Shown: positions 11,496-23,101 of the stretch, one piece after another | Numbering within the stretch: position 1 is the first letter of the stretch | Layout of the letters: each line of letters starts with the position of its first letter | Source of the DNA: Thermothielavioides terrestris NRRL 8126 | Taxonomy: Eukaryota > Ascomycota > Sordariomycetes > Sordariales > Chaetomiaceae | Reading direction: 5' to 3' | Assembly (NCBI RefSeq): GCF_000226115.1 | Contig: NC_016457.1 | Location: 7,874,001-7,938,000 of the forward strand | Length of the DNA stretch: 64,000 bases | Notes under the pieces: model-generated | What the model was told of the DNA's origin: nothing | The model's input: the letters and a program-made list of their open reading frames with translations, nothing else | Databases searched by the model: none | Translations under genes and position numbers: made by a program

Positions 11496-12723
11496 CGGAG
11501 AGACGAGCATGAGATAGAAAGAGAACAAGCCGGTGCTCAAATTCCGTGACCCCAAGGTCAGAGCTTGAGGAAGCAAGCCCTGACAATCACGCAGGCCGGA
11601 GGGTGAAGTCGAGCGAGACGAAGGCACCGACCTTCATGCGCTGGAGAGGCGGTCCTCGAAAGCCCAGGATGGACAGAAAGACCTCGCGAGAGAAACGAGG
11701 AGCCATGGCCTGCCTTAAACCAACCTCAGCAGCCAAGGTCAAGGGGTCAACCCGCGCATATACCATTCTCCACGTCTATCCCGACGCTGAGGCTAGGCTC
11801 TGAAGCGCATTGGCCAGTTCCGGCGGCCGTTCACAGTCATAAGTACAAGTTGCGAGTGAGACAAAGGCTCAGAGGCAGCAGAAAACTGTGTGCTCCATGA
11901 AGTGTTTCGGGAGTTGAACGGGCCAACGTCCAGGATCGGGGCCGGGAAAGCGAGCCGGCCGGCCCGGAAGAAGCCACCCTGAGGAGCCCAGCATTGCCCA
12001 TTGCGCCACGAAGCAAAGTAGCAGATGCGTCATGGGACTCGAGACTACCGCTGAGGAAGCTCGATGCCGGCGTTTTGTTTCGCACTGGGAGCGGCACGGG
12101 CTCTGCAGCACCAGCCTGGCAGGATGGCCAACAGGGAACGAGGGCAGATCTGCTGTGCCATGCGGCACCTAGAACATGGGTGCAAAATAACGTTACGCGG
12201 AGAGAGGAAACTAGGCTTCAAAATGGCCAGGGCCGGGCCGTTTCGAATAATTTTGGCAGAGCAAGTGTCGGTTGTTCTTCTCTTGATTCCGCAGCACTCG
12301 CAACATCCATGGAGTTGAGCAGGATCAGTGATGGCTGCGTCCTGAACCCCCGCCATTGCTTGCGATGTGGCTCGCAGTTCTGTTTGTTTGGTGAATCGTC
12401 ATCCGATAAGGCAATGAGCAAATCGAAGCAGTGGATATGTGAATTGTGTTACCACTTTGTCGTTGAGAATTGCCATGCAGTTAAATGTGAACCGTGAATG
12501 CTTGGGGGTTAAGGGTGGTTGGCGGCCATTGGAATTGGCATACACGGTCAACCGCCTGCAGGCTGCTGCGCAGAGCAGCGGTGGGGTAACGTAGGTAGTA
12601 AGTTACCTATTCAGGTACTGTAAAGTGGGCCCAAGCAAGGGCTCTCAAGCAAGCAGCAGTGCACAAACGTGGGCGCCGAACCCGCTAACTCATGGTAAGT
12701 TACTCCGTACAGCGACTGGACGT
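11496..12723. other. Intergenic, no gene recognised
   Basis: This lies between the 5' end of the GPI-protein gene and the transposon. It should contain the promoter of that gene. Open frames on both strands lack recognisable domains. Confidence 0.5.
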
Positions 12724-12725
12724 TA

Positions 12726-12769
12726 ACGTCGCCCACCACAATTTCGAAGACACTAGGTTCCCGAACGCC
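12726..12769 (+). repeat. Left terminal inverted repeat of the Fot1/pogo-like element
   Basis: A 44-bp end starting ACGTCGCCCACC, preceded by TA. It matches the reverse complement of 14610-14653 with mismatches only around positions 24, 29-31 and 41. Confidence 0.9.
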
Positions 12770-12949
12770 ACCCAAGCCACCAATTTCCCAGGGGTCAGAA
12801 CACCACAACAACAACATCACCAGCCAGTTTTACACCTAAACCTTGATCAATCTTAACGGTTTATTGTTTTCTAGATACGTTAGGAAGATAGCTAACCAGC
12901 CTAGCAAAGAAGATCGAATTTGCCTCGTAATTGAAGCATTCTAAGCTAA

Positions 12950-14480
12950 GAAGGTTCCTAGCCTTCGTCAAGCCGCCCTGCTCTTCGACATCCCCTTTAC
13001 TACACTGTTTGACCGCTTCAATGGCTATACTACAACCTACCAGGCCGCTACCCAACGGTTTCAACGCCTTACGCCTAAAGAGGAGGAATCTCTTGTCAAG
13101 GCCATCTACTAGTTGAATACGTAGGGCTAGCCGATATCGATCTCGGCCATCGAACATCTAGGCACCCAGCTTTTATATACCAAGGGCGACAACAAGCCTC
13201 TAGGAAAGAACTGGTACTACCACTTCCTTTCCTAGTATCCAGAGCTTCGAACACGCTGCTCCTATACGTTAGATCAGTCGAGGAAAGATACTTTAGATCA
13301 TTAGATAGCCGCCTAGTAGTTCAACCTGTTCTAGACTATCCGCCTAGCGTATAGTATCGCTAACAACGATATCTATAATATAGATAAAAAAAGCTATATA
13401 AAAGGGATCGGTGACAATAGTATAGTAATCGTTCTACGCTATAAAGAGGAGGTACTATATTCGATTTAGCTAGGCAACTATAAGTAGATATCGATTATCG
13501 AATATATCTCGGCTAATAGCTTTGTTCTACCGCCCTTTATTATCTTCGAAGGTATATATATTCAATAGGCGTAGATTCCTCTATACCTCGATGACAATAT
13601 AGTAATCTAGGTCTCTCCCAATAGCTAAATAGACTACAATATTGCCTTTGAATAGATCAAGCACTTCAACAAGTATATAGGCCCTTGAACTATTGGTATA
13701 TACTGGTTGTTGATCCTTGATAGCTATATATTATACGTTTCACTTTAGTTTGTTAAATACTACGAATCTAATAAGATTATACTACTCTACTTACTACTAT
13801 ATTCGACCTACGAACTATAGCCTCTCGATATAGGTGTCTTTAGCCCTCTAGTATAGCGATATCGCCAATTGGTTATAGAATACGCCCTGTTTAGCGCTAG
13901 CTAGATCAACAACTACTAGTTCTTAACTATCTACCTATAGATATATAAAACGATCTATAAGAATATTATAAGTATATAGAGGGGGGCTAGTTTAATACTG
14001 TTTAAACCTGAAAAGATCCTAGTATACTATCGCCTAAAGACCCCCCTATTTATAAGCTTTACTAATAGTTCTAGGTGGTCTATAAGTATTAAAGCTACTA
14101 GTACTATAGCTTTAAAGATTAACAATCTTATAAAGGAGGTTATAAAGGTTTATACTATACTAATTAAATAGAAGATAGCCTAGTTGAAGGAAGAATATCT
14201 AATTCTATAAGCTAACTATAATACACTTAATAGGCTAAACTAAGCGCTAGTCAAGAAGAGGCTAGAAGGAAGGAAAAAGGCTATAAAGAAGCACTTTGGT
14301 AAGGCCCGTATATTAACAGTTGTAGCTATTCGAGAGCAACTACGTTAGAGGTAGGAGATTGAGGATAAGGCAGCGAAGGCGAAGGCATTCTAGGTAGCTA
14401 TCTAGGGCGTTGTAGGCTTTACAAAGAAGGTCAATAAGGAGCTTCCGGCACTGGGCTTCGAAACCACTATCTTCCAGTAG
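12950..14480 (+). pseudogene. Degraded DDE (Fot1/pogo) transposase
   Basis: Reading the plus strand gives fragments of a pogo-type transposase interrupted by many TAG codons. Near 13065-13230 there is a CENP-B/Tc5-type helix-turn-helix stretch (TPKEEESLVKAI, then GKNWYYHFL). The DDE catalytic domain follows. A first acidic site lies near 13370-13385 (NIDKKSY, where intact relatives have N-[M/I]-D-E-K-G), a second near 13715 (LLILD) and a third near 13815 (PLDIGVFSPL, preceded by TAG where Gln is usual). Most stops sit where TGG or CAG would be expected, so loss came mainly by C-to-T transitions rather than indels. The gene cannot make a functional protein. Confidence 0.87.
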
Positions 14481-14609
14481 TTGGCTATATATTACTAGCT
14501 TGCAAATAGCTTTAATTTTAAGCCGTTTTAGGATATCTTGGTTGGTGATATTGGTTCTAGTGTTGTAGCTTGCCCCTGAATTTTGTGTAGAAATTGGCTT
14601 ACTGGATTA

Positions 14610-14653
14610 GGCATTCGGGAACTAGGTGTATTCGAAATTGTGGTGGGCGACGT
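14610..14653 (-). repeat. Right terminal inverted repeat of the Fot1/pogo-like element
   Basis: The partner of the left repeat, ending GTGGGCGACGT and followed by TA. The two ends are better preserved than the interior. Confidence 0.9.
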
Positions 14654-14655
14654 TA

Positions 14656-15479
14656 TCCTGAGGTGCTTGTTCCCTGAACCAACACACCCAACTTCAAGGG
14701 AGACCCAACATCAAGAAACCTGCAAGGATCGAGACAGCCGGCCAGGTTCCCCTCTTTCTCATCTCGGCGCCCCCCAGTCGAGAGCCACAGAAGAAAAAGA
14801 ATGCAGCCCCCCCTCAGGAAGCAAGCTCGGCAGCTGGAGCATGGAAGGTGCGATCTGGGCAAGCTGGGCAAGCGGGTCAGCTGCACAAAGAAAGAGGCCC
14901 GGTCAGCCTGGAAGCACGGGATACACTAACGTTAGCGACGCCGCCTCGGGGCATTACTGTACGCAGTCTTCCATGCTCCGTCCCCTTGAAGGTGGCAGGG
15001 AACATTGCCCTGTCCTCGGGCTGTTTCGAGATGCATCCCCACGAATCCGGATCCGAACCCTTGCAGCAACAGAACCGGGGAGGAAGCTTTCAGGTTGTTT
15101 TCCTTGTCTTGTCCTGTCCACATGTCCCTTGCACGGGGGGATGCAAGGAACCGTAACAGCACCGCGTGGATTCGACCGCAAGCTCCCGGTCACTTATCTC
15201 GCTTTCTCACCCACCTTTGGATTCGATTCCATCCCAAGGTGTTGGTTGGCCGAGGCTTATCTACTGGAAGCCCGCCAGACGGACGGGCGCAGCCCTCCGT
15301 GTCATCTGACAGACTGACCTCACCAGCTTGCTCTGCGCCTTAACTAGCTGGACCTTGTAGTCGGCTGCTCTTTGCTCTCCGCTCTGTTGAGAAGGCTCGG
15401 GCGAACCAACACCACCTCAGATATCCGAGCCCATCCCGGTCTTCACAGCGCTGCGGTACTCCGTAGAAGACGCGACGCG
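14656..15479. other. Intergenic, kha1 upstream region
   Basis: This stretch between the transposon and kha1 should contain the kha1 promoter and leader. The base composition returns to normal directly after the TA at 14654. Open frames are short with no domain. Confidence 0.5.
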
Positions 15480-18400
15480 ATGGCCGCGAATGCCTCGGCC
15501 AGCGGCCCCGTGGCCCCTCCGCAGGCCGGCGTGCTCGAGGGCTCCAATCCGATCGCTTACACGCCGTCGAATCCGATTAGCCTTTTTATCGTCCAGGCAA
15601 GTACATACATACCTGCGGCGCTGCAACCGTTGGGCTCCTCCTGTCGGATGCTACCGTTACGCACCTCCGGCCGCATCCCTTCCGTGCGCTGTTGTTTCAC
15701 TGCGCAGACCGATCGGTGGCCCGTTTCACCCGGTCCTGGCCCCGGCCGGGCCGGCTTCCGCGTCCGGGGCCCAACGCGCTAACAATAGCATCCAACACGC
15801 AGGCAATCATCGTGATTCTTCTTTGCCAGCTTTTGCACTGTAAGCGGTTGCGAAACGAGAAGTAAGCGCAGGAAGGGCGGGTCCGGCTGATCGATCTGTC
15901 CGCTCCAGATCCGCTGCGGCTGCTGAACCAGCCCCGTGTCATCGCCGAGGTCATCGGCGGCATCCTGCTGGGCCCCTCGGTGATGATGCGGATACCGGGC
16001 TTCAAGGACAGTACGTGTCGCCTCATTCATTATTGTCTATTCCGTGGGATGGAATGAAATTTCGTCGCGATGTCTGACCCCGACAAACAGCCATCTTCCC
16101 GACTGCGTCCATGCCCGTCTTCAACAATGTCGCCAACCTGGGCCTGCTCATCTTCCTCTTTTTGATTGCGCTGGAGGTGAGCGATCCGGCCTCCGTGCAG
16201 CCCGTTGCGCTGGCCTGACCGTCATTGTATAGGTCGACATCCGTCTCTTCACCCACAATTGGAGGGCCGCCCTGAGCGTCGGCCTTGCGGGCATGGCCCT
16301 CCCGTTCGGCCTGGGCTTTGCCATTGCTTGGGGTATCTACAACCAGTTGCTCGCCGGCGTCGGGACACCCATCAGCTTCGGCGTCTTCGGCCTGTTCATC
16401 GGCACCGCCCTCGCCATCACTGCCTTCCCTGTGCTCTGCCGCATTCTCAGCGAGCTGAATCTGCTCCGCTCCAATGTCGGCGTCACTGTTTTGGCCGCCG
16501 GCATTGGCAACGACGTGACAGGCTGGATCCTGCTGGCACTGTGCGTCGCCCTGGTAAACAATAGCAGCGGCCTGGCCGCGCTCTGGGCTCTGCTGTGCTG
16601 TATCGGCTGGGCCCTGTTCCTGGTGTTCATCGTCCGACCTCCCTTCATCTGGGTCCTCGGCCGGACCGGCAGCCTGCATAATGGGCCTACCCAGGGCATG
16701 GTCGCTCTGACAATGCTCATGATGCTGGCTTCCGCCTGGTTTACCGGTAGGTCGCAAGTGCCGGGGGTTTCCCGCGTGAGACTACGATCGTCCTGGCTAT
16801 ATTGTACTGACCCCATCTCAGGGATCATTGGCGTCCATCCCATCTTCGGCGCCTTCTTGATGGGCCTCATATGCCCCCACGACGGTGGCTTCGCCATCAA
16901 ACTGACCGAAAAGATTGAAGACCTCATCTCCGTCTTGTTTAACCCCCTCTACTTTGCCCTGTCCGGTCTCAATACGAACCTGGGCCTATTGAATGACGGG
17001 GTTATCTGGGGCTATGTCATCGGCATTATTGTCTGCGCTTTCTTCGGCAAGATCGCTGGCGGAACGCTCGCTGCCCGGGCAAACAAGCTACTATGGCGCG
17101 AAAGCTTCACCATCGGCTGCTTGATGAGCTGCAAGGGTCTGGTCGAGCTGATCGTGTTGGTGAGTCTGCCTGACGACCAGGAGGAGGGGACCTCGCAGCT
17201 GACACGGCGAAGAACATCGGTCTTCAGGCCGGCATCCTGTCGGAAACGACCTTCACCATGTTCGTTGTCATGGCTCTGGTGACTACCGTCGCAACCACGC
17301 CCCTCACCAAGGCCTTATACCCGCCGTGGTACCAGCAGAAGGTTGACAAGTGGCGGAGAGGGGAGATCGACTGGGACGGCAATCCCATCGATCCATCGGA
17401 AACCGGCAGTGGCGAGCCGTCCCAAAAGGCCGTCGAATCGCAGATCCGCCGCTTGATGGTGCATCTTCGTTTGGATAGTCTTCCTAGCCTGTTCACTTTC
17501 ATCAATCTCCTCGGCCCCGAAGCCCCTCCCGCGCCGATTCACCCAGATGCGGCGGAGACGTCGCCCAAGGAGAGCGAGGTCCAGATCAAGAAGCGGCCGC
17601 TTGAGGTTCACGGCCTGCGGCTAATCGAACTCACCGACCGTACCTCGTCAGTCATGCACCTCACCGAAGGCGAGGATTTCTACTCTCTCCGCGACCCGGT
17701 GGTCAACGCCTTCCGGACCTTCTCTCAACTCCACGATGTCGCCGTCTCCGGCCGAGTCGCCGTGGTTCCCACAGACTCGTACGCCGAGACCATCATGACC
17801 CAGGCGTCTGAAGTCGCGTCCGATTTTGCGCTCATCCCCTGGGGCGAATACGGCAGCGTGTCAGAAGACCAGTCCTTCCCCATTGCCATGAGCGCCAGCG
17901 AGCGCTTCAGGTCGAGCTCCCACCTCGACTTCATGAACCGGACCCTGTCCAAGGCCGCCCGCACGTGCAACGTAGGCATCTTCATCGACAACGGCTTTGG
18001 CGGCCTCAGCAAGCCCGCCGACCGCCCGGCGCTGGTCCGCAGGCGGAGCATCATTTCGATCCGCAGCCACCGCGCCGAGCCGGCCGCCCTCCCCGTCGCC
18101 GACAAGTCCCACCACATCTTCCTCCCCTTCTTCGGTGGCCCAGACGACCGCGTCGCCCTGCGCCTCGTCCTGCAGCTGGCCAGAAACCCGCACGTCACGG
18201 CGTCCATCGTGTACATCCACAGCCGCGCCGAACCCGGCCCCAGCAATCCCCCAGAAGGCGACTCCAACGCCTCACCAGCCACCACCACGACCCCATCTTC
18301 GTCCTCCACCGATCCCAACCCCAATCACAAGACGGGTCCTACCGCCACCACCACCACCGCCGTGGACGAACCGCCCCACCCACATCCCCCCGCCCGAGCG

Positions 18401-18988
18401 GAGGGCCAACAAGCACCCCCGCCCCCGTCCCGCGCCGAACAACGACAACAACAAGAAGAGGAAGAACACGACGCGGCCTTCTTCGAGACCATGCACGCCT
18501 CCCTCCCCGCCGCCCTCGCCCCGCGCGTCGTCTTTTCTGAGCTGCTCCTCCCGCCCCCATCGTCGCCGTCCTCGTCCGCCGCGCTCACCGAGGTGCTCCT
18601 GCTCGCGCAGCAGACGGTGGGGCAGCGCCCCAAGAACGCGGGCGACGTGGTCGTGCTCGGGAGGTGGAATGCGCGGTTCGGATTCGGATATGGGGACGGT
18701 GCTGCCGGTGGTGCTGGGGCGGGGGTGTCCGACGGTGGTAGTGGTGGTGGTGGTTTGGGAAGTAATAGCGGAAATACCGGCGCCGGCGGCGGTACTGGTG
18801 GTGGAGGTAGTAGTGGTGGTGGTGGAGGAGGAAGCGGTGGTGGTGCTGGTGGGAGTTTGAGCAGTGGAAATAATCCCGACTTGAAGAGGGTGATTGGCCC
18901 GGTGGGTGAGCGGTTGGTCACGGCGGGCGTGAGGGCCAGTGTCTTGGTTGTGCAGGCTGGCGGCAAGGGAGCCGACGGGTATGCGTAG
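15480..18988 (+). CDS. kha1: K+/H+ antiporter, Kha1-type (CPA2 family)
   Basis: This is a monovalent cation/proton antiporter of the CPA2 family, orthologous in type to yeast Kha1, which acts in Golgi-type internal membranes in K+ and pH homeostasis. Exons are 15480-15596, 15803-15839, 15909-16010, 16091-16176, 16233-16746, 16822-17159 and 17213-18988, giving 989 aa. Residues ~30-440 hold the Na_H_Exchanger membrane domain (segments [78 protein letters not shown]). Asn-Asp in GIGNDV is at the usual ion-binding position. A ~550-residue cytosolic tail follows, with a Pro/Gln linker and a Gly/Ser tract (about 18690-18880) before the conserved end. Intron 1 (206 nt) starts with GC, not GT; only this site restores VQ|AIIVI in frame. 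The 37-nt second exon is unusually short. Confidence 0.93.
15597..15802 (+). other. GC-AG intron 1 of kha1
   Basis: The donor is CAG|GCAAGT, matching the GC-AG consensus, and the acceptor is ACGCAG. Both exon junctions are phase 0. The only nearby GT (15601) shifts the frame with this acceptor. At 206 nt it is the longest intron in the window. Confidence 0.8.
18690..18880 (+). repeat. GGT/GGA triplet-rich tract encoding a Gly-rich insert in kha1
   Basis: The plus strand is dominated by GGTGGT, GGAGG and AGTGGT triplets, encoding about 60 residues of Gly with Ser and some Ala/Asn within the cytosolic tail. It looks like an expanded triplet repeat and may vary in length between strains. Confidence 0.75.
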
Positions 18989-19508
18989 CGTAGTTGGTTA
19001 CTTCTCCCGTTGGCATATGGGGGGCCCCTCTCGTTTTGGATGAGGGGTGGTTCGAGGAGTTGTGCTCAGAGTAGTCCAGTTTGTTTTGGACAGACATAGC
19101 GAGACAGGTGATCCGGGGCCCACGGGCAGTGCTGTGGGCTTGAGCTACTGCATGACATGGCGGGCCTTATACCCGTGTCTCTGAATAACCCTTTGCGATG
19201 TGCTCTGCCACCGTTCAGCTATTGAAATCACTTTATTCATCCCGGAGAGACGCAATGCTGCGTTCTAAAGTTCATCAACAGATCATTGCAGGTACTATGC
19301 ATATGAGTAGGATATGTGGATAACAACAAAAACAGGAACAGCTCCCAGTTGCGTTAACTTCCCAACGCCGGCTACCGCTTCAACCATTCAACCCAAGCCA
19401 CTGCAACTCAGCAAGAAAATCTATCCATCTACCGCTCCACTTCCACTTCTTCCCAACCCAACCCACACGCCACCCGCTACCTCTCCACCCATCTCAATAC
19501 CACCTCAC
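18989..19508. other. Intergenic between convergent kha1 and nitrite reductase
   Basis: This 520-bp spacer should hold the 3' untranslated regions and terminators of both genes. No coding feature or clear stem-loop was seen. Confidence 0.55.
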
Positions 19509-22500
19509 TCACCACTCCGGCGCCGCTCCGCACCCACCACCCACCGCCATCAACTCGACCCCCTTCCTGACCGCCCCCAGCGCGCCGCCGCCGGGCCCGA
19601 CGGGCTTGACGCCGGGCTTCTTGGCGCGGCGGCCGACGAAGCCGATCTTCTTGTCGACCTCGGCGAACTGGCCGGGTCCGGCCTCGCCCTTCTTGACCAT
19701 CCACCGGCGCGTGCCGAGGGCCGCGTCCAGCTCGTCGACGGGCGGCAGCCGCAGGTAGACCATGCCGTCGGGGCGCTCCTCGACGTCGAAGGTCGCGATG
19801 GAGAGGGTCGCGTCCGACTTGCAGGCGCCCGAGGTCAGGTCGAAGTTGCGCTTGTGGTGGGGGCAGGAGATCCAGGGGCTGTTGGGGGAGGCTTGAGGCG
19901 GGGTTTGGGGAGGGGTGGTGGTGTCGGAGGAGGTGGTGGAGGCGGAGGCGGGGCAGGACGGGGGGTCCTCGCCGACGAGGCCGTCGGCTAGGATGAAGGC
20001 GCGCTTGTGCGGGCACATCTGCTGCGTGGCGTAGTAGCGGCCCTTGAAGCGCCAGACGGCGAGCTGGGTGTCGCCGCGCTTGATGGTCGCGCTGATGCCG
20101 TTGGGCAGGGCGTCGGCGCCGGCGAAGTAGGACGCCTCCAGCACCGGCTGCCACGTGGTCTGCGACCAGCGCGAGCGGAGGCCGGCGAAGTCCTCGTTGG
20201 GCGCGTCCTTGGGCCACATGACCGGCCGCGTCTGGGTGCGGTCCTGCTCGAGCTCCATGTTCTCGACCGTCTCGGCCGTGTTGGCGAACTGCTTGAACTT
20301 GGCCGCGATGGACGGGTTGTTGATGGCCTCGGCCCACTCGTCGAAGAAGCTGTCGACGAGCTCCTGCATCTGCGCCTCGAGCGACGCGTTGATGTCGAGC
20401 TTGTCTTCGAGGATCACCTCGCGGAGGTACTTGATACCGCCGGGCAGGGACTCTAGCCAGCGCGCGGTGCGCTGGAGCTTGTCGGCTGTGCGGATGTAGA
20501 ACATCAGGTACCGGTCGAGAATCGGGATCACCTCGGTCGGCGGCACATCCTTGGCAAGGAGCTCCGCGTGCTTCGGCTTGGCGCCGCCGTTGCCGGCGAC
20601 GAAGATGTTGAAACCCTTGTCGGTGGCGATAAGGCCGAAGCTGGGGGAGCGTTAGTAAACAACATGTAACCATCATAGGGCGGGGGAGAAGCCTGCTTAC
20701 TCCTTGTTCTGCGCTTCCGCGCACTCTCGCACACAGCCGCTCACAGCACCCTTGATCTTGTGCGGCGCCCGGATGCTCTTGTAGCGTTCCTCCAGGCGCA
20801 CCGCCATGCCCACGCTGTCGCCGATGCCGAATCGGCACCATGTCGTGCCGACGCAACTCTTTACCGTCCGCAGGGCCTTGGCATACGCGTGGCCGCTCTC
20901 CATGCCCGCGTCGACCAGCCGCTTCCAGATGTCGAGCAGGTCCTGCTTCTTGGCACCGAACATGTCGATGCGCTGGCCGCCCGTGATCTTGGTGTACAGG
21001 TTGTATTCCTTAGCCACCTGGCCTATGACGATGAGTTTGTCGGGCGTGATCTCGCCGCCGGGTACCCGCGGCACGACACTGAAGGTGCCGTTGCGCTGGA
21101 TGTTTCCGAGGAAGCGGTCGTTGGTGTCTTGCAGGCCGTGGTGCGGCTTGTCCATGACGTGCTTGTTCCACAAGCTTGAGAAGATGCTGCCGAGACACGG
21201 CTTGCAGACCTCGCAGCCGGAGCTGTTGGGGTCGACGCCGGCTTCCTTCATCACCTCGGGCAGCGTCTTCAGCCGCTTGACCATGATGATGTGGTACAGG
21301 TCGGCGCGGCTGTAGTTGAAGTGCGGGCAGAGGTTGTTCTTGACCTCGTTGCCCATGTCCTTCATGGTCTTGTTAAAGATGGACGTGACCAGCGGAACGC
21401 AGCCACCGCAGCCCGTGCCGGCTTTGGTGCACGACTTCACATCGCCGATCGACTTGCACGTGCCGTCCTTGACGACCTTGACTATGTCGCCCTTGGTAAC
21501 GTTGTGGCAGCTGCAGATCTGGGTGTCGTCGTCCAAGTCGTCGGCGTCATCGCCATCCTTCTTGGCGCCGAGGATGAGTTCAGCCGGCGGGATGTCGAGC
21601 TCCTTCTGGTTCTTGACCATGGGCACCAGCTTGACGTAGTCCTTGGTGTCTCCAATCATCATGCCACCGAGTAGGTACTTGCCGTCCTGGGTAAAGAGGT
21701 ACTTCTTGTACACGTTCTGGAAGGGGTCTCTGTAAGTCAACGACTTCACCAACTTTGGTGACAGGCCCTTGACGCCGTTGGTGGCTCCGTTGGCACCATT
21801 TGCTCCCTGGGTCCCGTCGGTGCCGTTGGCGCCGTTGACCCCGTTCACCTTCTTCGCTCTCGCTGGCAGGAACTTGGGCCCCTCGATGTCGGCAAAGTAA
21901 TCGCCGAAGCTGGCCACTTCGACGCCGAGGAGTTTGAGCTTAGTGCTGAGGTCGGGGCGCTTGTATAGCCGGGGCTGGTGGTGCTTTGCCTGGGTCAGGT
22001 TGAAGGACAGGAGATCAGCCATCTCGACCCCAGGGGCAATCAGGCCAAAGGTCTGGCCCTCCCAGTTGGCGCACTCGCCGATGGCGTAAATGTCAGGATC
22101 GCTGGTTCTGAGACAGTCGTCGACAATGATGCCGCCGCCCCGTTCGGCGCACTTGAGACCGGCCTCTCTGGCCAGCTCATCCCTTGGCCGGACGCCGATG
22201 GCGAAGCACAGCGTCGAGCAGGCATAGAATTCGCCGTCAGCGAAGGTTATTCCTGTTAGGTTGTGCTGCTCGTCGACCTCTATCCTGCTCACGCTCTTGT
22301 TGAGCATGACATCCACGCCGAGCTGGCGGACCTGGTCGGCCACCATGGCGCCGGCGTCGGCATCCACCTGGCGGCTGAGGAGCCATCCGCCACGTTCAAT
22401 CACCTTAACCTTGTCGTAGCACTGCAGATCCAACAAGGCCTTGGCGGCTTCGAGCCCCAGCAGGCCGCCGCCAACGACGGCGGCAGAGGCGCCTTTTTGG

Positions 22501-23101
22501 GAGGCCGAGAAGGCAATGAGCTTCTCGAGGTCGTCGACCGTCCGGTAAACGAAGACACCGGTAGCATCGTGGTTGGGGATGAACCTGGGTAGGATGGCAT
22601 CGGAGCCCGTGGCCAGAACCAGAATGTCGTATGGTATCTCCTGGCCGTCTGAGCAGCTGATAGTCTTCCTCGTCGAGTCGATCTTGGTGACCTTGGTGTT
22701 GATACGGTAGCTCAGGGCCCCGTCGACAATGCTATCGTACTGAACAAGGGGTCAGCGTGCTTGCTTGAACAAGTTCGGACGAGGTGAGTGACGGCAGCCT
22801 ACCCATGTAAGCGGGTTCAGATACAGATTCTCAACCTTGCGGTGCTCGAAGAAGGTGGTGAGGCCGACCCGGTTGTAGGCCACATGTTTTTCCTCGCCGA
22901 TGACCGTGATGTTGTACTCGCGTGCCCGCGCGTCAAGCTTTAGGAGTTTTTCTCTGTACACGGATACGGTATGCGACGTCAGCTTTCGGGGGACTATGAT
23001 GCCGCCGTTATCTCATCGCCTGTGCGGTGCACTAACATGAAGCTGATGCCGACCATGCCCAGGCCGACAACCACAACTCTTTTGCGCGCGCCCACTGCCA
23101 T
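19509..23101 (-). CDS. niiA: Assimilatory NAD(P)H nitrite reductase
   Basis: This enzyme reduces nitrite to ammonium with NAD(P)H in nitrate assimilation (cytosolic). Exons are 23101-23037, 22953-22803, 22739-20701 and 20640-19509, giving 1128 aa, normal for the fungal enzyme. Domains in order: FAD-binding [13 protein letters not shown] (8-20) and a second Rossmann motif ([12 protein letters not shown]) of the NAD(P)H-dependent flavoprotein; a BFD-like [2Fe-2S] site at ~480-530 (CSCHNV, then CGGC); ferredoxin-like halves and the siroheme/[4Fe-4S] site with C-x5-C (CVGTTWC, ~696) and C-x3-C (CVREC, ~746). A C-terminal Rieske-like domain carries CPH (~959) and CPHH. An Asn-Gly-Ala-Thr linker (about 21775-21850) interrupts the middle. 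No nitrate reductase or nitrate transporter is adjacent, unlike many fungal clusters. The symbol follows Aspergillus use (nit-6 in Neurospora). Confidence 0.96.

Larger units (their letters stand above)
12726..14653 (+). mobile_element. Fot1/pogo-like DNA transposon, RIP-degraded
   Basis: This is a complete but dead Tc1/mariner-superfamily element of 1928 bp, flanked on both sides by TA (12724-12725 and 14654-14655), the expected target-site duplication. Both ends carry an inverted repeat starting ACGTCGCCCACCACAATTTC; 23 of the first 23 positions match and about 39 of 44 overall. The interior is a decayed transposase on the plus strand. From about 13100 to 14550 the DNA is far more AT-rich than neighbouring genes and full of TATA-type strings, as RIP produces by changing CpA to TpA. 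Fot1/Pot2-type pogo elements of ascomycetes are known to be about 1.9 kb with ~44-bp terminal repeats, which fits well. The family call rests on these features, not on a database search. Confidence 0.9.

Noticed and set aside
12931..13116. Small intact protein in the transposon
   Set aside because: The open frame is in a different frame from the transposase and lies in its decayed N-terminal region; it has no domain.
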